Assembly (NCBI GenBank): GCA_035473395.1
Contig: DATIOF010000069.1
Coordinates: 1-12,342 of the forward strand
Direction: 5' to 3'
DNA length: 12,342 nt
Origin: AC-32 sp035473395
Lineage (GTDB): Bacteria > Actinomycetota > Thermoleophilia > Gaiellales > Gaiellaceae
Of the stretch, positions 1 through 7,282 are shown one piece after another. Position numbers and translations under genes: made by a program. Each line of letters starts with the position of its first letter. The first letter of the stretch is position 1. The notes beneath the pieces were generated by a model, which saw only the letters and a program-made list of their open reading frames with translations, made no database searches and was not told the DNA's origin.

Positions 1-24
1 GCCGAGCGCGACCTCTTCCGCTAA
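1..24 (+). CDS. Possible 3' end of an upstream gene (partial)
   Basis: The first frame reads seven codons (AERDLFR) and then a TAA stop at 22-24. Composition and frame would suit the tail of a gene entering from the left, but eight codons are too few to identify anything. It could be chance; the base sequence to the left of the window would settle it. Confidence 0.25.
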   Translation, partial: AERDLFR

Positions 25-259
25 CCACGAGGCGCTCGTCCGCATCTGACCGCGAACTCGCGGCCTCATCCTGAGTGGGTGATGCCCCGCCCCCTCCCGC
101 GGAGGATTCTCACGTTGCGAGTCCAGCTCGTTCACACGCACAGGAGGTCAGCGCATGTGGTGCGGAATCGGCTTCGGTGTCTTCCTTTGATCGGGGCGAT
201 GATCTCGCCGCGGGCTGCGCCGGCTGCGTAGCGAGGGCGCCGGTCCCGAGCCATCCCGG
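25..259. other. Non-coding or leader region before the potassium channel gene
   Basis: This stretch of 235 bases has no convincing full-length gene. It contains a perfect Shine-Dalgarno AGGAGGT at 142-148 followed six bases later by an ATG that opens only an 11-codon ORF (listed separately). A GGAGG at 101-105 precedes a possible TTG start at 115 that would give 38 codons of arginine-rich sequence, which I do not believe is a gene. I see no clear -35/-10 pair. The region probably carries the promoter and 5' leader of the channel operon. Confidence 0.4.
155..190 (+). CDS. Tiny ORF (11 aa) behind a perfect Shine-Dalgarno; possible leader peptide
   Basis: The reading frame is MWCGIGFGVFL followed by TGA. 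It is preceded by AGGAGGT (142-148) at a six-base spacing, the strongest ribosome-binding site in the left half of the window; the downstream channel start has none. The peptide is hydrophobic with W and C near its start. It ends 69 bases before the channel ATG at 260, so it could be a translated leader for the channel operon. The alternative is that the Shine-Dalgarno is fortuitous. No family is recognised. Confidence 0.35.
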   Translation: MWCGIGFGVFL

Positions 260-775
260 ATGAGGAACACGCGCCGCCAGATCGGACAGGTTGGGCAGAA
301 GGTTCGGAGTGCGCCGAGGCCGCCGAACCTGGTCGAGCGGCGGATGTCGAAGTTCCTGCGCGAGCCGCCCTCCGTCCGCCTGGCCGCGAGCGTCATCGTC
401 ACCGCGACGGCTCTGGTCGTGGTCGGTGGCGGCGTCTTGATGAGGGTCTTTGACCACGAGGAGTACTCGAGCATCTGGGTCGGCATGTGGTGGGCGCTGC
501 AGACCGTGACGACGGTCGGCTACGGCGACGTCACGCCGAAAGAGCCGAACGGGCGGCTCATCGCGTCGATCGTGATGCTCGAGGGGATCGCATTCCTTGC
601 GATCATCACCGCCGCGATCACCTCGACGTTCGTCGCTCGGGCGCAAAGCGAGCGGGATCTCGCCGAAGGGGCTGAGGAGGCCGCCTTCGAGACGCGGATC
701 GAAGGCCGCCTGGACGAGTTCGATGGGCGCTTCGATCAGCTCGAGGCGATGATGCGGGAGCTCGGCAAACAGTGA
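260..775 (+). CDS. Two-TM voltage-insensitive potassium channel subunit (ion channel, PF07885-like)
   Basis: The 171-residue protein has one outer helix (about residues 41-62), a pore loop (71-90) with the selectivity filter TVGYGD at 85-90, and an inner helix (about 101-125). This is the KcsA-like 2TM pore, four copies of which form a K+ channel in the plasma membrane. The tail (130-169) is charged with heptad-like spacing (RIEGRLDEFDGRFDQLEAM) and probably forms a coiled coil that helps tetramerisation. There is no RCK/TrkA-N domain, so gating by NAD or Ca is not indicated. The start at 260 gives a basic N-terminal extension; Met29 at 344 is an equally possible start, and neither has a good ribosome-binding site. 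The stop overlaps the GTG of the next gene (GTGA, 772-775), so the two are translationally coupled. Confidence 0.85.
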   Translation: MRNTRRQIGQVGQKVRSAPRPPNLVERRMSKFLREPPSVRLAASVIVTATALVVVGGGVLMRVFDHEEYSSIWVGMWWALQTVTTVGYGDVTPKEPNGRLIASIVMLEGIAFLAIITAAITSTFVARAQSERDLAEGAEEAAFETRIEGRLDEFDGRFDQLEAMMRELGKQ

Positions 776-1680
776 CGGAGGTTCGCGAACGGACGAGTGA
801 CGCCGGCAGCGCGGTCAGCCGAGGCCGGGCCACGAGGGTGCTGGATTGGCTACGCGGACGCGCAGACACCGCGCTCGGTCGCCTCGCCTTTCAGTGGTTT
901 CGCGCCTATTTCGAGGCGAGCCGCAATTCGGGCTGCGCGGTCACCATTTACTCGACGCTCTCCGTCTTGCCGGCAGCGCTGGTGTTCGTCGCCGTCCTGC
1001 ACCCTGCGGGAAGCGACGCGAACGCCTTTGCCCAGCGCCTCGTCACGCACATGCACCTGACCGGCTCGACGGCCACGCTCGTCCGGGGGACATTCGGAAG
1101 CGCGTCTGCCAATGCCGTTGCGGCGAGCGTCAGCATCCTCGTCACGTTCCTGCTCTGGGGCATCGGCATCGGCCAGCTTTACCAGGACGTCTACTCCCGG
1201 GCCTGGGGGATCAAGGTCGGATCGGTCGCCGACCAGGGGTTGTTCGCCGTCTTCTTCTTCCTCCTTGCGGGGGCGATCTCGCTCGCGCTCATCGCGGGAG
1301 CGCGGCTTCGCGACACCGGCTGGATCGTCCTGATACCCGTCTGGGTCGTCGCGTCGACCGGCTTCTGGTTGCTGGTGCCCCAGATGCTCCTTCACCGGAA
1401 GATCAGCCTACGCGCGCTGTTACCAGGCGCCCTGCTGGCCTCGCTCGTCCTCGGTGGGACCGTTGCGACCGCGCCCTTCTTTGTGCCCCCTTCGCTGAAC
1501 GAGTATGGAAAGTCCTTCGGCTCCTTCGGGGTGGTCGTCACGTTGATCGGCTACGCGTTCGTTCTGATCACGATGTCGCTCGTCTGTGCTGTCTTTTCGC
1601 CCGTCTGGATCAAGTGGCGCCAGTCCGAGAAAGCGCTCAAGGAGGGCTCCGCCAGCGCGAAGAGTGTCGCTGTGCCCTAG
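772..1680 (+). CDS. YihY/BrkB (UPF0761) family inner-membrane protein
   Basis: The 302-residue protein has about six hydrophobic segments (roughly 58-76, 118-138, 156-176, 184-203, 214-236, 250-275) after a 40-residue cytosolic N-terminus. Features I associate with YihY/BrkB are the early 'YSTLSVLPAALVF' segment and the late 'LRALLPGALLASLVLGGT' segment followed by a YGxxFGSFG loop. The family's biochemical role is not settled; a transport or envelope role is usually assumed. The GTG start at 772 overlaps the channel stop in GTGA, implying co-translation, so a shared role in ion or osmotic balance is a reasonable inference. The TAG stop (1678-1680) shares a CTAG with the opposing gene. Confidence 0.75.
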   Translation: MTEVRERTSDAGSAVSRGRATRVLDWLRGRADTALGRLAFQWFRAYFEASRNSGCAVTIYSTLSVLPAALVFVAVLHPAGSDANAFAQRLVTHMHLTGSTATLVRGTFGSASANAVAASVSILVTFLLWGIGIGQLYQDVYSRAWGIKVGSVADQGLFAVFFFLLAGAISLALIAGARLRDTGWIVLIPVWVVASTGFWLLVPQMLLHRKISLRALLPGALLASLVLGGTVATAPFFVPPSLNEYGKSFGSFGVVVTLIGYAFVLITMSLVCAVFSPVWIKWRQSEKALKEGSASAKSVAVP

Positions 1681-2660
1681 GGCGTCGCGCGGCCTGAGAC
1701 GTTCCCCGCGGCGAGCTTTGCGCTCACCTTGATCGCCTTCACGGCGCCGGTCGCGCCCGCTTGCAGGGTGAGCCCCAAGGTGAGCAATACGACGCCGATT
1801 GCGAACAGGACATTTCCCGACCCGAGCAAGAGCATCCCGATGCGCCCGATCACGTAGGGCGGCGTGCAGACGAGCGCCCCGAGCGCCCCTCCGATCGCTG
1901 CCGCCGCCAGCTTGTCGCGGCGTGAGCCCGTCGGCTTGATTCCGACGATCCGCGCGGGCACCGTCACGTAGGTGAGCATCATCACAGCGACGACGATCCC
2001 GAGGGAGAGGGCGAACCACGTACGGCCCCAACGGGGAACGACGACCGCCGAGAATCCCAAGGCAAGGCCGACGACCAAGCCGACCCCGAGCACCACCGCG
2101 AGGTGGCGGCGCGCGAGCGTGAATGCGGGCCGGATTCTCGGCTCCCCCGGCTGAGAGATCGCGAACGCGAAGACCGCGTTGAGGTAGAAGGCTGCGGCGG
2201 TCACGAGCGCGATCGTCACCACGAGCAGCATCGTTACGGCTCCGAGAAACGTGTGGAACTCGTGTCCACGGAACACGTGCGCCTTGAGGTCGAGAAACGC
2301 GAGCCAGATCCACATCGCCGGTAGGACCTGGATCAGCGTCAGCCGCCAGTTCGAGAACAACAGCTGCAGTCCCTGGAAGAGCATGAGGAAGGCGCCGAGC
2401 GCAAACACCAGCGGAGCGAAGATCCGCCGAGACTGGCTGAGTTCGACTACCGCCGCCTCGACCGCGGCCTCGTCGTTTTCCCGAATAGCGCGGATGAGCC
2501 TACGGCCCTGCGCCACGAGGACGCTTCGACGCGAGGGCGGTTGGCCGTCCGGGCGTGACCTATGCGTGGCCGTCGTTTGTTCCAAGTCAGCGCCTGCGAC
2601 TCCATCTCGTTCCTGCCCCTGCCCGTAGCCTCCCTGCTCCTCGAGCTCTGCGTCGGACAC
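1677..2660 (-). CDS. Polytopic membrane protein of unknown function
   Basis: The 327-residue protein has a hydrophilic, Gln/Glu/Arg-rich N-terminus (1-78) and then about seven hydrophobic segments (near 80-103, 108-125, 138-166, 186-208, 214-238, 250-279, 283-300). The region at 77-125 ('SQSRRIFAPLVFALGAFLML' and on) and the 'YVTVPARIVG' segment near 231-240 are distinctive, but I cannot tie them to a named family. The chosen start is GTG at 2660, with no visible ribosome-binding site; GTG at 2516 (residue 49) would drop the low-complexity N-terminus and is a credible alternative. It converges on BrkB with a 4-base overlap. It lies 165 bp downstream of the ureohydrolase operon on the same strand and could be read from it or from its own promoter. 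Confidence 0.7.
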   Translation of the reverse strand: MSDAELEEQGGYGQGQERDGVAGADLEQTTATHRSRPDGQPPSRRSVLVAQGRRLIRAIRENDEAAVEAAVVELSQSRRIFAPLVFALGAFLMLFQGLQLLFSNWRLTLIQVLPAMWIWLAFLDLKAHVFRGHEFHTFLGAVTMLLVVTIALVTAAAFYLNAVFAFAISQPGEPRIRPAFTLARRHLAVVLGVGLVVGLALGFSAVVVPRWGRTWFALSLGIVVAVMMLTYVTVPARIVGIKPTGSRRDKLAAAAIGGALGALVCTPPYVIGRIGMLLLGSGNVLFAIGVVLLTLGLTLQAGATGAVKAIKVSAKLAAGNVSGRATP

Positions 2661-2825
2661 GGCGACCGCGAGGCCGAGTCGTTTGGCTGGAGACGCTGTT
2701 GTCGCACGCTCCGGCGCATGTCCGCCTCATCTCAACGGGATGAATCGACGCCGTGCGCGCCTCCCTGCCCGAGGCCCGTTCACGCTGGAGGTGCGCGCCT
2801 GGCTCGCGCTCGGAACCGTTCCGGG
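2661..2825. other. 165-bp intergenic region, possible weak terminator of the minus-strand operon
   Basis: A GC-rich imperfect inverted repeat pairs GCGCGCCTCC (2755-2764) with GGAGGTGCGCGC (2787-2798), with a two-base bulge and a 22-base loop and no T-run. A short palindrome CGGAAC-C-GTTCCG lies at 2811-2823, just after the ureohydrolase stop. Either could slow RNA polymerase or protect the mRNA end, but neither is a convincing Rho-independent terminator. No gene is seen here. Confidence 0.25.
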
Positions 2826-3776
2826 CTAAAGCGCGAGCCCGTTCAGGATCTCGCGAACGATCCGGTCGGCGACGAGGGCGGTGACGTCGGCCGAGCCGAC
2901 GGCGGTCGGGATCACCTCGACTACCTCGGCGCCCACCACGTCGAGCTGCCGCGCGACCTCGCGGCAGGCCCAGAGCAGGTCGCCGCTCGTCATTCCGCCG
3001 GGCTCCGGCGTGCCCGTGCCGGGCGCGAAGGCCGGGTCGAGCACGTCCACGTCGACGGTCAGGTAGACCGGGCCCTCGCCGACGAGCTCGACCGTCCGCT
3101 CGACGACGGCCTCGATCCCGAGCTCGCGGACGTCGTGCATGAAGAAGCTCGTGATCCCCTGGTCGCGCTGCCAGGCGAACTCGCGCTCGCCCGGCCAGTA
3201 GCCGCGCAGCCCGATCTGCACGTACCGGCGCGAGTCGACGCGCCCCGCCTCCACCAGCCGGAACATCGGCGTCCCATGCGAGAGCTCGACGCCGAAGACC
3301 TCGCGGCCGGTGTCGGTGTGCGTGTCGAAGTGGACGAGGCCGACCGGGCCGCGGCGGGCGGCGACGGCGCGAATGTCGGGCTCGGCGATCGAGTGGTCGC
3401 CGCCGAGCACGATCGGCAGCAGGCCCGCGTCGCAGACCTGGCCGACGAGCTCCTCGATCGCCGCGTGCGAGCGCACCGCGTCGGCGGGCAGCACCGCCGC
3501 GTCGCCGAAGTCGACGATCTTCAGCTTCTCGAAGGCATCGACCTTCGACTCGAGGTGCGGGCCCGGCGGGCACGAGGCGGCACGGATCGCGCGCGGGCCG
3601 AAGCGGGCGCCGGGCCGGTCCGAGACGAGGTCGTCGGTCGGCGCTCCGACGATCGCCACGTCGAACCCGGCCAGCTGGGCGGGATCCTGCGTGTACGGCG
3701 CGCCGCCGTAGGTGAGCAGGCCCGCGTAGTCGGGCTTCTCGCCGTACTGCCGCCAGCGCTCGAGCGGGTCGATCAC
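2826..3776 (-). CDS. Agmatinase/arginase-family ureohydrolase
   Basis: The 316-residue protein is the normal length for this binuclear manganese hydrolase family, which releases urea from guanidino compounds (agmatine, arginine, guanidinobutyrate and others). All metal ligands are visible: His128 in GGDHS, Asp151/His153/Asp155 in FDTHTD, and Asp242/Asp244 in VDVDVLDP, followed by the family signature APGTGTPEPGG (251-261). The late motif is EVIPTAVG (287-294) rather than the EVxPxYD common in agmatinases, so the exact guanidino substrate should be left open. The start is GTG at 3776 inside a GTGA overlap with the upstream transporter gene, so it is the third gene of a coupled operon with a decarboxylase. 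If the decarboxylase made agmatine, this enzyme would make putrescine; that is inference only. Confidence 0.88.
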   Translation of the reverse strand: MIDPLERWRQYGEKPDYAGLLTYGGAPYTQDPAQLAGFDVAIVGAPTDDLVSDRPGARFGPRAIRAASCPPGPHLESKVDAFEKLKIVDFGDAAVLPADAVRSHAAIEELVGQVCDAGLLPIVLGGDHSIAEPDIRAVAARRGPVGLVHFDTHTDTGREVFGVELSHGTPMFRLVEAGRVDSRRYVQIGLRGYWPGEREFAWQRDQGITSFFMHDVRELGIEAVVERTVELVGEGPVYLTVDVDVLDPAFAPGTGTPEPGGMTSGDLLWACREVARQLDVVGAEVVEVIPTAVGSADVTALVADRIVREILNGLAL

Positions 3777-5404
3777 GGTGCGATTGTCGCCTGCGGCGAG
3801 GGCAGGCGCTCGTGGACAAGCCGGTCGGCCTCGCGCGCGGCCCGCGGGTGGGCGCCGACACTGGCCAGAAAGGTGGCCTTGCCGAGCGCGTACAGGCGGC
3901 TGTCCGTCCGGGCCGTGACGGTCGCGGTGCGGGGCACGTCGCGGAGTAGCGCGAGCTCGCCGAAGCCGTCGCCGCGGTGGAGCTGCCGCAGCTCGCGGCC
4001 GCCAGCTTCCACGTCCAGCTCGCCCTCGGCGACCACGTAGAAGCGGTCGCCGGGCTCGCCCTCTCGCACGACCGCAGTCCCGGCCGGCGCGCTCGTTTCC
4101 TCGAGTCCGTGGGCCAGGCCCTCCAACTCCGGCGCGCCAAGCGGCGCGAACAGCGGCAGCGAGCGCAGCAGCGAGATCTCGACCACGGGGACGGGCGCGC
4201 GACGGTCGATCTCGGCCAGCGTGCGCGCGGACAGGAGGAGCGCCAGCGGCAGCAGCGCCCCGATCCCCGCAACCGCCCAGCGCGGGCCCGCGAGCGCGAC
4301 GAGCAGGGGCGTCAACAGCGAGCCGATCGCGAGGCAGGCCATGGAGAGCCCTTCCAGCACGCCGAAGACACGAGAGAGCACGTCGGTCGGGGCGGTCCGC
4401 TGCAGGATCGTGCGGCCCGAGACGTCGAGCAGCGAGCGCGCCGCCCCGGCGACGGCGAGGAGGACGAGCGCGCCGCCCACGGTCGGCCAGGCCGCGAGCA
4501 CGACGAACGCCGCGCCCCAGACGAGCACGCCGAGCACGAGCGGCGGCAACAGCCGTCTGCGCCCGACGAGCGCGGCGGTGACGGCGATCCCGGCGACGCC
4601 GCCCGCGCCGAAGGCGGCGTTCAGGTAGCCGGCGCCCGAGCCGCCGAGGTCGAGCACCGAGATCGCGAGCACGACGTAGAGCACGTCCAGCGCCCCGATC
4701 GCGACGAACTGCCCCCCGAGCAATCCGACCAGCACCCGCGTCGAGGGCTCGCGCGCGAGCACCCGGAAGCCGGCGAGCGCCTCCTCCAGCGCCGGCAGCG
4801 CGTCGTGCGCCGGCGCCGGGCTGCGTACCCGCGCCACGAGCAGCGCCGACCCGCCGGCCACGAGAGTCATCACAGCGAAGACCCAGCCCGGCGAGGCGAC
4901 GGCGAGCAGGACGCCGGCGAGCGCCGGGGCGACGAGCACGCTGACGCTCTCGATCCAGCCGGAGACGACGTTGGTCGCCGTCAGCTCATCGGGAGTCCTG
5001 GCCAGGGACGGCACGAGCGCCGCCTGGGTGGGCCGCGTGATCGTGACCGCCGTGGCGGCGACCGCGGCCAGCGCGTAGGCGAGGAGGGGAGGCGCGCCGG
5101 CGAGCAGCGCGACCGCCGTGCCGCCCATCGCCAGCGCCTGCGCCAGGTACCCGAGCGCGAGCACGCGCCCAGGCGGGTAGCGGTCGGCGAGCACCGAGGC
5201 GAACGGCGCGAAGAGCCCAGCCGGGATGAGTTGCGCGACGGCCACGAGCCCGGCCGTTGTCGCGCCTCCTCGCTCGTAGGCGTAGACGAGCATCGCGATC
5301 CAGACGCCCCACTCGGCCGCGTTGAATCCGGCATACGCGAGCTCGACGCGTCGAAGCTCCCGATTCCGGAAGACGCCGCCGAGGACCAGCAGCGCCCGCG
5401 TCAC
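3773..5404 (-). CDS. MFS transporter with C-terminal cyclic-nucleotide-binding domain
   Basis: The 543-residue fusion has about 12 membrane segments in residues 22-395. It has a motif-A-like LADRYPPGR (72-80) and the RPTQAALVPSL...TATNVVSGW stretch (124-150) typical of MFS exporters. The cyclic-nucleotide-binding (CAP-ED) domain spans about 413-525. The phosphate-binding cassette is intact: FGELALL (481-487) with Glu483 and PRTATV (491-496) with Arg492, the residues that hold the cyclic ribose-phosphate in the CAP family. The domain is therefore likely able to bind cAMP or cGMP. The start is GTG at 5404, overlapping the decarboxylase stop in GTGA; the same frame stays open far upstream, but that part overlaps the decarboxylase and is not real. 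The stop overlaps the next gene's GTG. The likely job is export or exchange of the operon's amine or amino acid, gated by cyclic nucleotide; the substrate is unknown. Confidence 0.85.
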   Translation of the reverse strand: MTRALLVLGGVFRNRELRRVELAYAGFNAAEWGVWIAMLVYAYERGGATTAGLVAVAQLIPAGLFAPFASVLADRYPPGRVLALGYLAQALAMGGTAVALLAGAPPLLAYALAAVAATAVTITRPTQAALVPSLARTPDELTATNVVSGWIESVSVLVAPALAGVLLAVASPGWVFAVMTLVAGGSALLVARVRSPAPAHDALPALEEALAGFRVLAREPSTRVLVGLLGGQFVAIGALDVLYVVLAISVLDLGGSGAGYLNAAFGAGGVAGIAVTAALVGRRRLLPPLVLGVLVWGAAFVVLAAWPTVGGALVLLAVAGAARSLLDVSGRTILQRTAPTDVLSRVFGVLEGLSMACLAIGSLLTPLLVALAGPRWAVAGIGALLPLALLLSARTLAEIDRRAPVPVVEISLLRSLPLFAPLGAPELEGLAHGLEETSAPAGTAVVREGEPGDRFYVVAEGELDVEAGGRELRQLHRGDGFGELALLRDVPRTATVTARTDSRLYALGKATFLASVGAHPRAAREADRLVHERLPSPQATIAP

Positions 5405-7272
5405 GCGAGCCGCTCCGCGACCGCCTCGCGGATCGCGGCCGCCACCGACGGGTAGCGCTCGACCAGCTCCTGCAAGCTGCCCTCGGGAAAGACGAGCAGC
5501 CGAAGCGGCGAGGTCGCGTGCACCGACGCGAGCCGCGGGTAGGCGTAGCCGCTGCCCCAATCGAGGGCTCTCAGCTCGCCGAAGAAGTCGCCCGGCGCGA
5601 GCTCGCGCGCAGGGCGGCCGTCGACGGAGACCGACGCAGTGCCCTCGAGGATGACGAAGAACTCGGAGCCGAGGCTCCACTGCTCGACCACGGGCTCGCC
5701 GGCCACTGCCTCGCGCACCGCGGCCTGCGCCGCCACCCGTGCCGCCTGATCCGGCTCGAGCCCGGCGAACAGCGGCAGCGCGCGCAGCGAGGAGACGTCG
5801 GCCTCGGGCAGGCCCGGCCACGAGCTGACGATCGCGGGGTGCCGCTCGCGCTCGGGCGCCCGCCCGGGCTCGGGCTCGGCGGTCTCCAGGAACGCGAGCA
5901 CCTGCTCGACGTCGGCCTCGGTGCTCTGGTGGTTCAGGACGCAGATGCGGAGCGCGAAGCGGCCGTGCAGCCGCGTCGTGGAAATCAGGCCGATGCCGCT
6001 TCGCTCCAGCGCGGCCGCGATTCCCGCGTTGCCGTCGTCGTCGAGATCGTGGCGGCGGAAGCAGACGATGCCGAGTGAGGGCGGCGCCATCAGCTCCAGC
6101 GTCTCGCTCCGTTCCACGCACCCGGCCGCGGCGGCGGCGATCTCGAGCGCGCGGCGGATCGCCTCGCGGAAGGCGTCGAGCCCGAAGTAACGCAGCGAGA
6201 CCCAGAGCTTCAGCGCCCGCGCCGAGCGGGTGAGCTGCAGGCCCAGGTCGGAGAAGTTGACCTCCTCGTCGACCGTGCGGGCGTCGTGCAGGTAGTCCGG
6301 GTGCATCTCGAACGCGTGGCGCAGCGCCTGGCCGTTGCGGACGAGCACGCAGCCGCACTCGAACGGCTGGTAGAGCCACTTGTGCGGGTCGAGCGTGACC
6401 GAGTCGGCCCGCTCGATCCCGGGGAGGAGGCCGGGGTCGGCGAGCGCGGCGAAGCCGCCGTAGGCCGCGTCGACGTGCAGCCAGGCGCCGCGCTCGTGAC
6501 AGAGATCGGCGAGCTCGTCGAGCGGGTCGACAGCGCCGGTGTTCGTAGCACCGCCCTGCGCCATGACCGCGAACGGCTTCAGGCCGCGGGACTCGTCGGC
6601 GTCCATCGCGGCCGTGAGCGTGGCCGGCGGGAGACGGAAGGCCTCGTCGCTGGGGAGCACGCGCACCTGCTCCGGCCGGAAGCCGAGCAGCCGCGCCGCG
6701 CGGGCGACAGACGAGTGGGCCTGGTCGGAGACGTAGAGCACGAGGTCGTCGCGCATCGGGCCGGCGATGGTCTCGCGCGCGCAGGCAAGCGCGGTCAGGT
6801 TCCCGGCCGAGCCGCCGCTGACGAGCGTGCCCGCGGCCTCGGGCGGAAAGCCGATCCAGTCTTTGAACCAGCCGAGCACCTCGAGCTCGACCTGGCTCGG
6901 GCCGGCCGACTCCATCCACGAGCCGGTGTAGAGGTTGCAGGCGCTGGCGATCAGGTCGCCGAGCGCGCCGGGCCACGTGCCGGCGAAGGGAACGAAGCCG
7001 AAGAAGCGCGGGTGGCCGTCGCGGCTGGCGAAGGGGAGGACGTCGCGGTCGAGGCCGGCGAGGATCTCGTCGAACGGCTGCGGCCGGTCCGGCGGCGGGC
7101 CGTGGAGCCGTTCCCGCATTTCCGCGGGTGAGGCGCGCCGGATCGGAGGTTCCTCGCGCTGGAGCCGCTCGACCAGTAGGTCGACGGTGCGATAGCCGAG
7201 CTCGCGCACGGTCTCGGGATCGAGCGCGAGCGGATCGCTGTCGTGAGGCCCCCCTTGCACGGCGACCTGCAT
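5401..7272 (-). CDS. Group II PLP-dependent amino-acid decarboxylase fused to a cyclic-nucleotide-binding domain
   Basis: The 623-residue fusion protein. Residues about 15-465 are a fold-type I group II decarboxylase (aromatic amino acid/glutamate/histidine type, PF00282). His186 stacks on PLP (QAHSSV), Asp268 holds the pyridine nitrogen (HVDAAYGG) and Lys298 is the Schiff-base lysine (DPHKW). GGSAGN (153-158) forms part of the cofactor pocket. These enzymes convert an amino acid to the amine plus CO2; substrate cannot be read from sequence. After a Pro/Glu/Arg-rich linker (465-490), a cyclic-nucleotide-binding domain spans about 496-615. It has FGEL (564-567, Glu566) and PRLASV (579-584, Arg580), separated by a five-residue insertion (WGSGYAY region) compared with the transporter's domain. 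Ordinary family members are about 450-500 residues and lack this domain. The start is ATG at 7272, 21 bp from a divergent gene. It is the first gene of the operon. Confidence 0.88.
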   Translation of the reverse strand: MQVAVQGGPHDSDPLALDPETVRELGYRTVDLLVERLQREEPPIRRASPAEMRERLHGPPPDRPQPFDEILAGLDRDVLPFASRDGHPRFFGFVPFAGTWPGALGDLIASACNLYTGSWMESAGPSQVELEVLGWFKDWIGFPPEAAGTLVSGGSAGNLTALACARETIAGPMRDDLVLYVSDQAHSSVARAARLLGFRPEQVRVLPSDEAFRLPPATLTAAMDADESRGLKPFAVMAQGGATNTGAVDPLDELADLCHERGAWLHVDAAYGGFAALADPGLLPGIERADSVTLDPHKWLYQPFECGCVLVRNGQALRHAFEMHPDYLHDARTVDEEVNFSDLGLQLTRSARALKLWVSLRYFGLDAFREAIRRALEIAAAAAGCVERSETLELMAPPSLGIVCFRRHDLDDDGNAGIAAALERSGIGLISTTRLHGRFALRICVLNHQSTEADVEQVLAFLETAEPEPGRAPERERHPAIVSSWPGLPEADVSSLRALPLFAGLEPDQAARVAAQAAVREAVAGEPVVEQWSLGSEFFVILEGTASVSVDGRPARELAPGDFFGELRALDWGSGYAYPRLASVHATSPLRLLVFPEGSLQELVERYPSVAAAIREAVAERLA

Positions 7273-7282
7273 AGTGGCACTA
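7272..7282. promoter_or_regulatory. Palindrome TAGTG-G-CACTA in the 21-bp divergent gap; candidate operator
   Basis: A perfect 5-1-5 inverted repeat sits between the decarboxylase start (7270-7272) and the histidine phosphatase promoter box (7281-7286), touching both. A dimeric regulator bound here would cover the decarboxylase start region and the phosphatase -10. A short palindrome can occur by chance; conservation in related genomes would be the test. Confidence 0.35.

Noticed and set aside
75..263. 62-codon open frame in the left leader region
   Set aside because: It has no domain, biased Ala/Ser/Pro content and no ribosome-binding site, and it overlaps the better-supported short ORF and the channel start.
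846..1697. 283-codon frame overlapping the BrkB gene on the same strand
   Set aside because: It is Arg-rich shadow coding without membrane segments; the BrkB frame has clear hydrophobic periodicity and a coupled start.
2562..5455. Two long plus-strand open frames (about 490 codons each) opposite the ureohydrolase and MFS genes
   Set aside because: They are rich in Arg/Asp/Glu/Gln repeats without motifs and mirror the opposite-strand genes; high GC keeps antisense frames open.
5405..6976. Upstream in-frame extension of the MFS gene that would make a 1067-residue protein
   Set aside because: It runs in a different frame through the decarboxylase active-site coding region, and its translation is Arg/Ala/Pro-rich with no membrane segments. 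The GTGA overlap gives a natural start at 5404.
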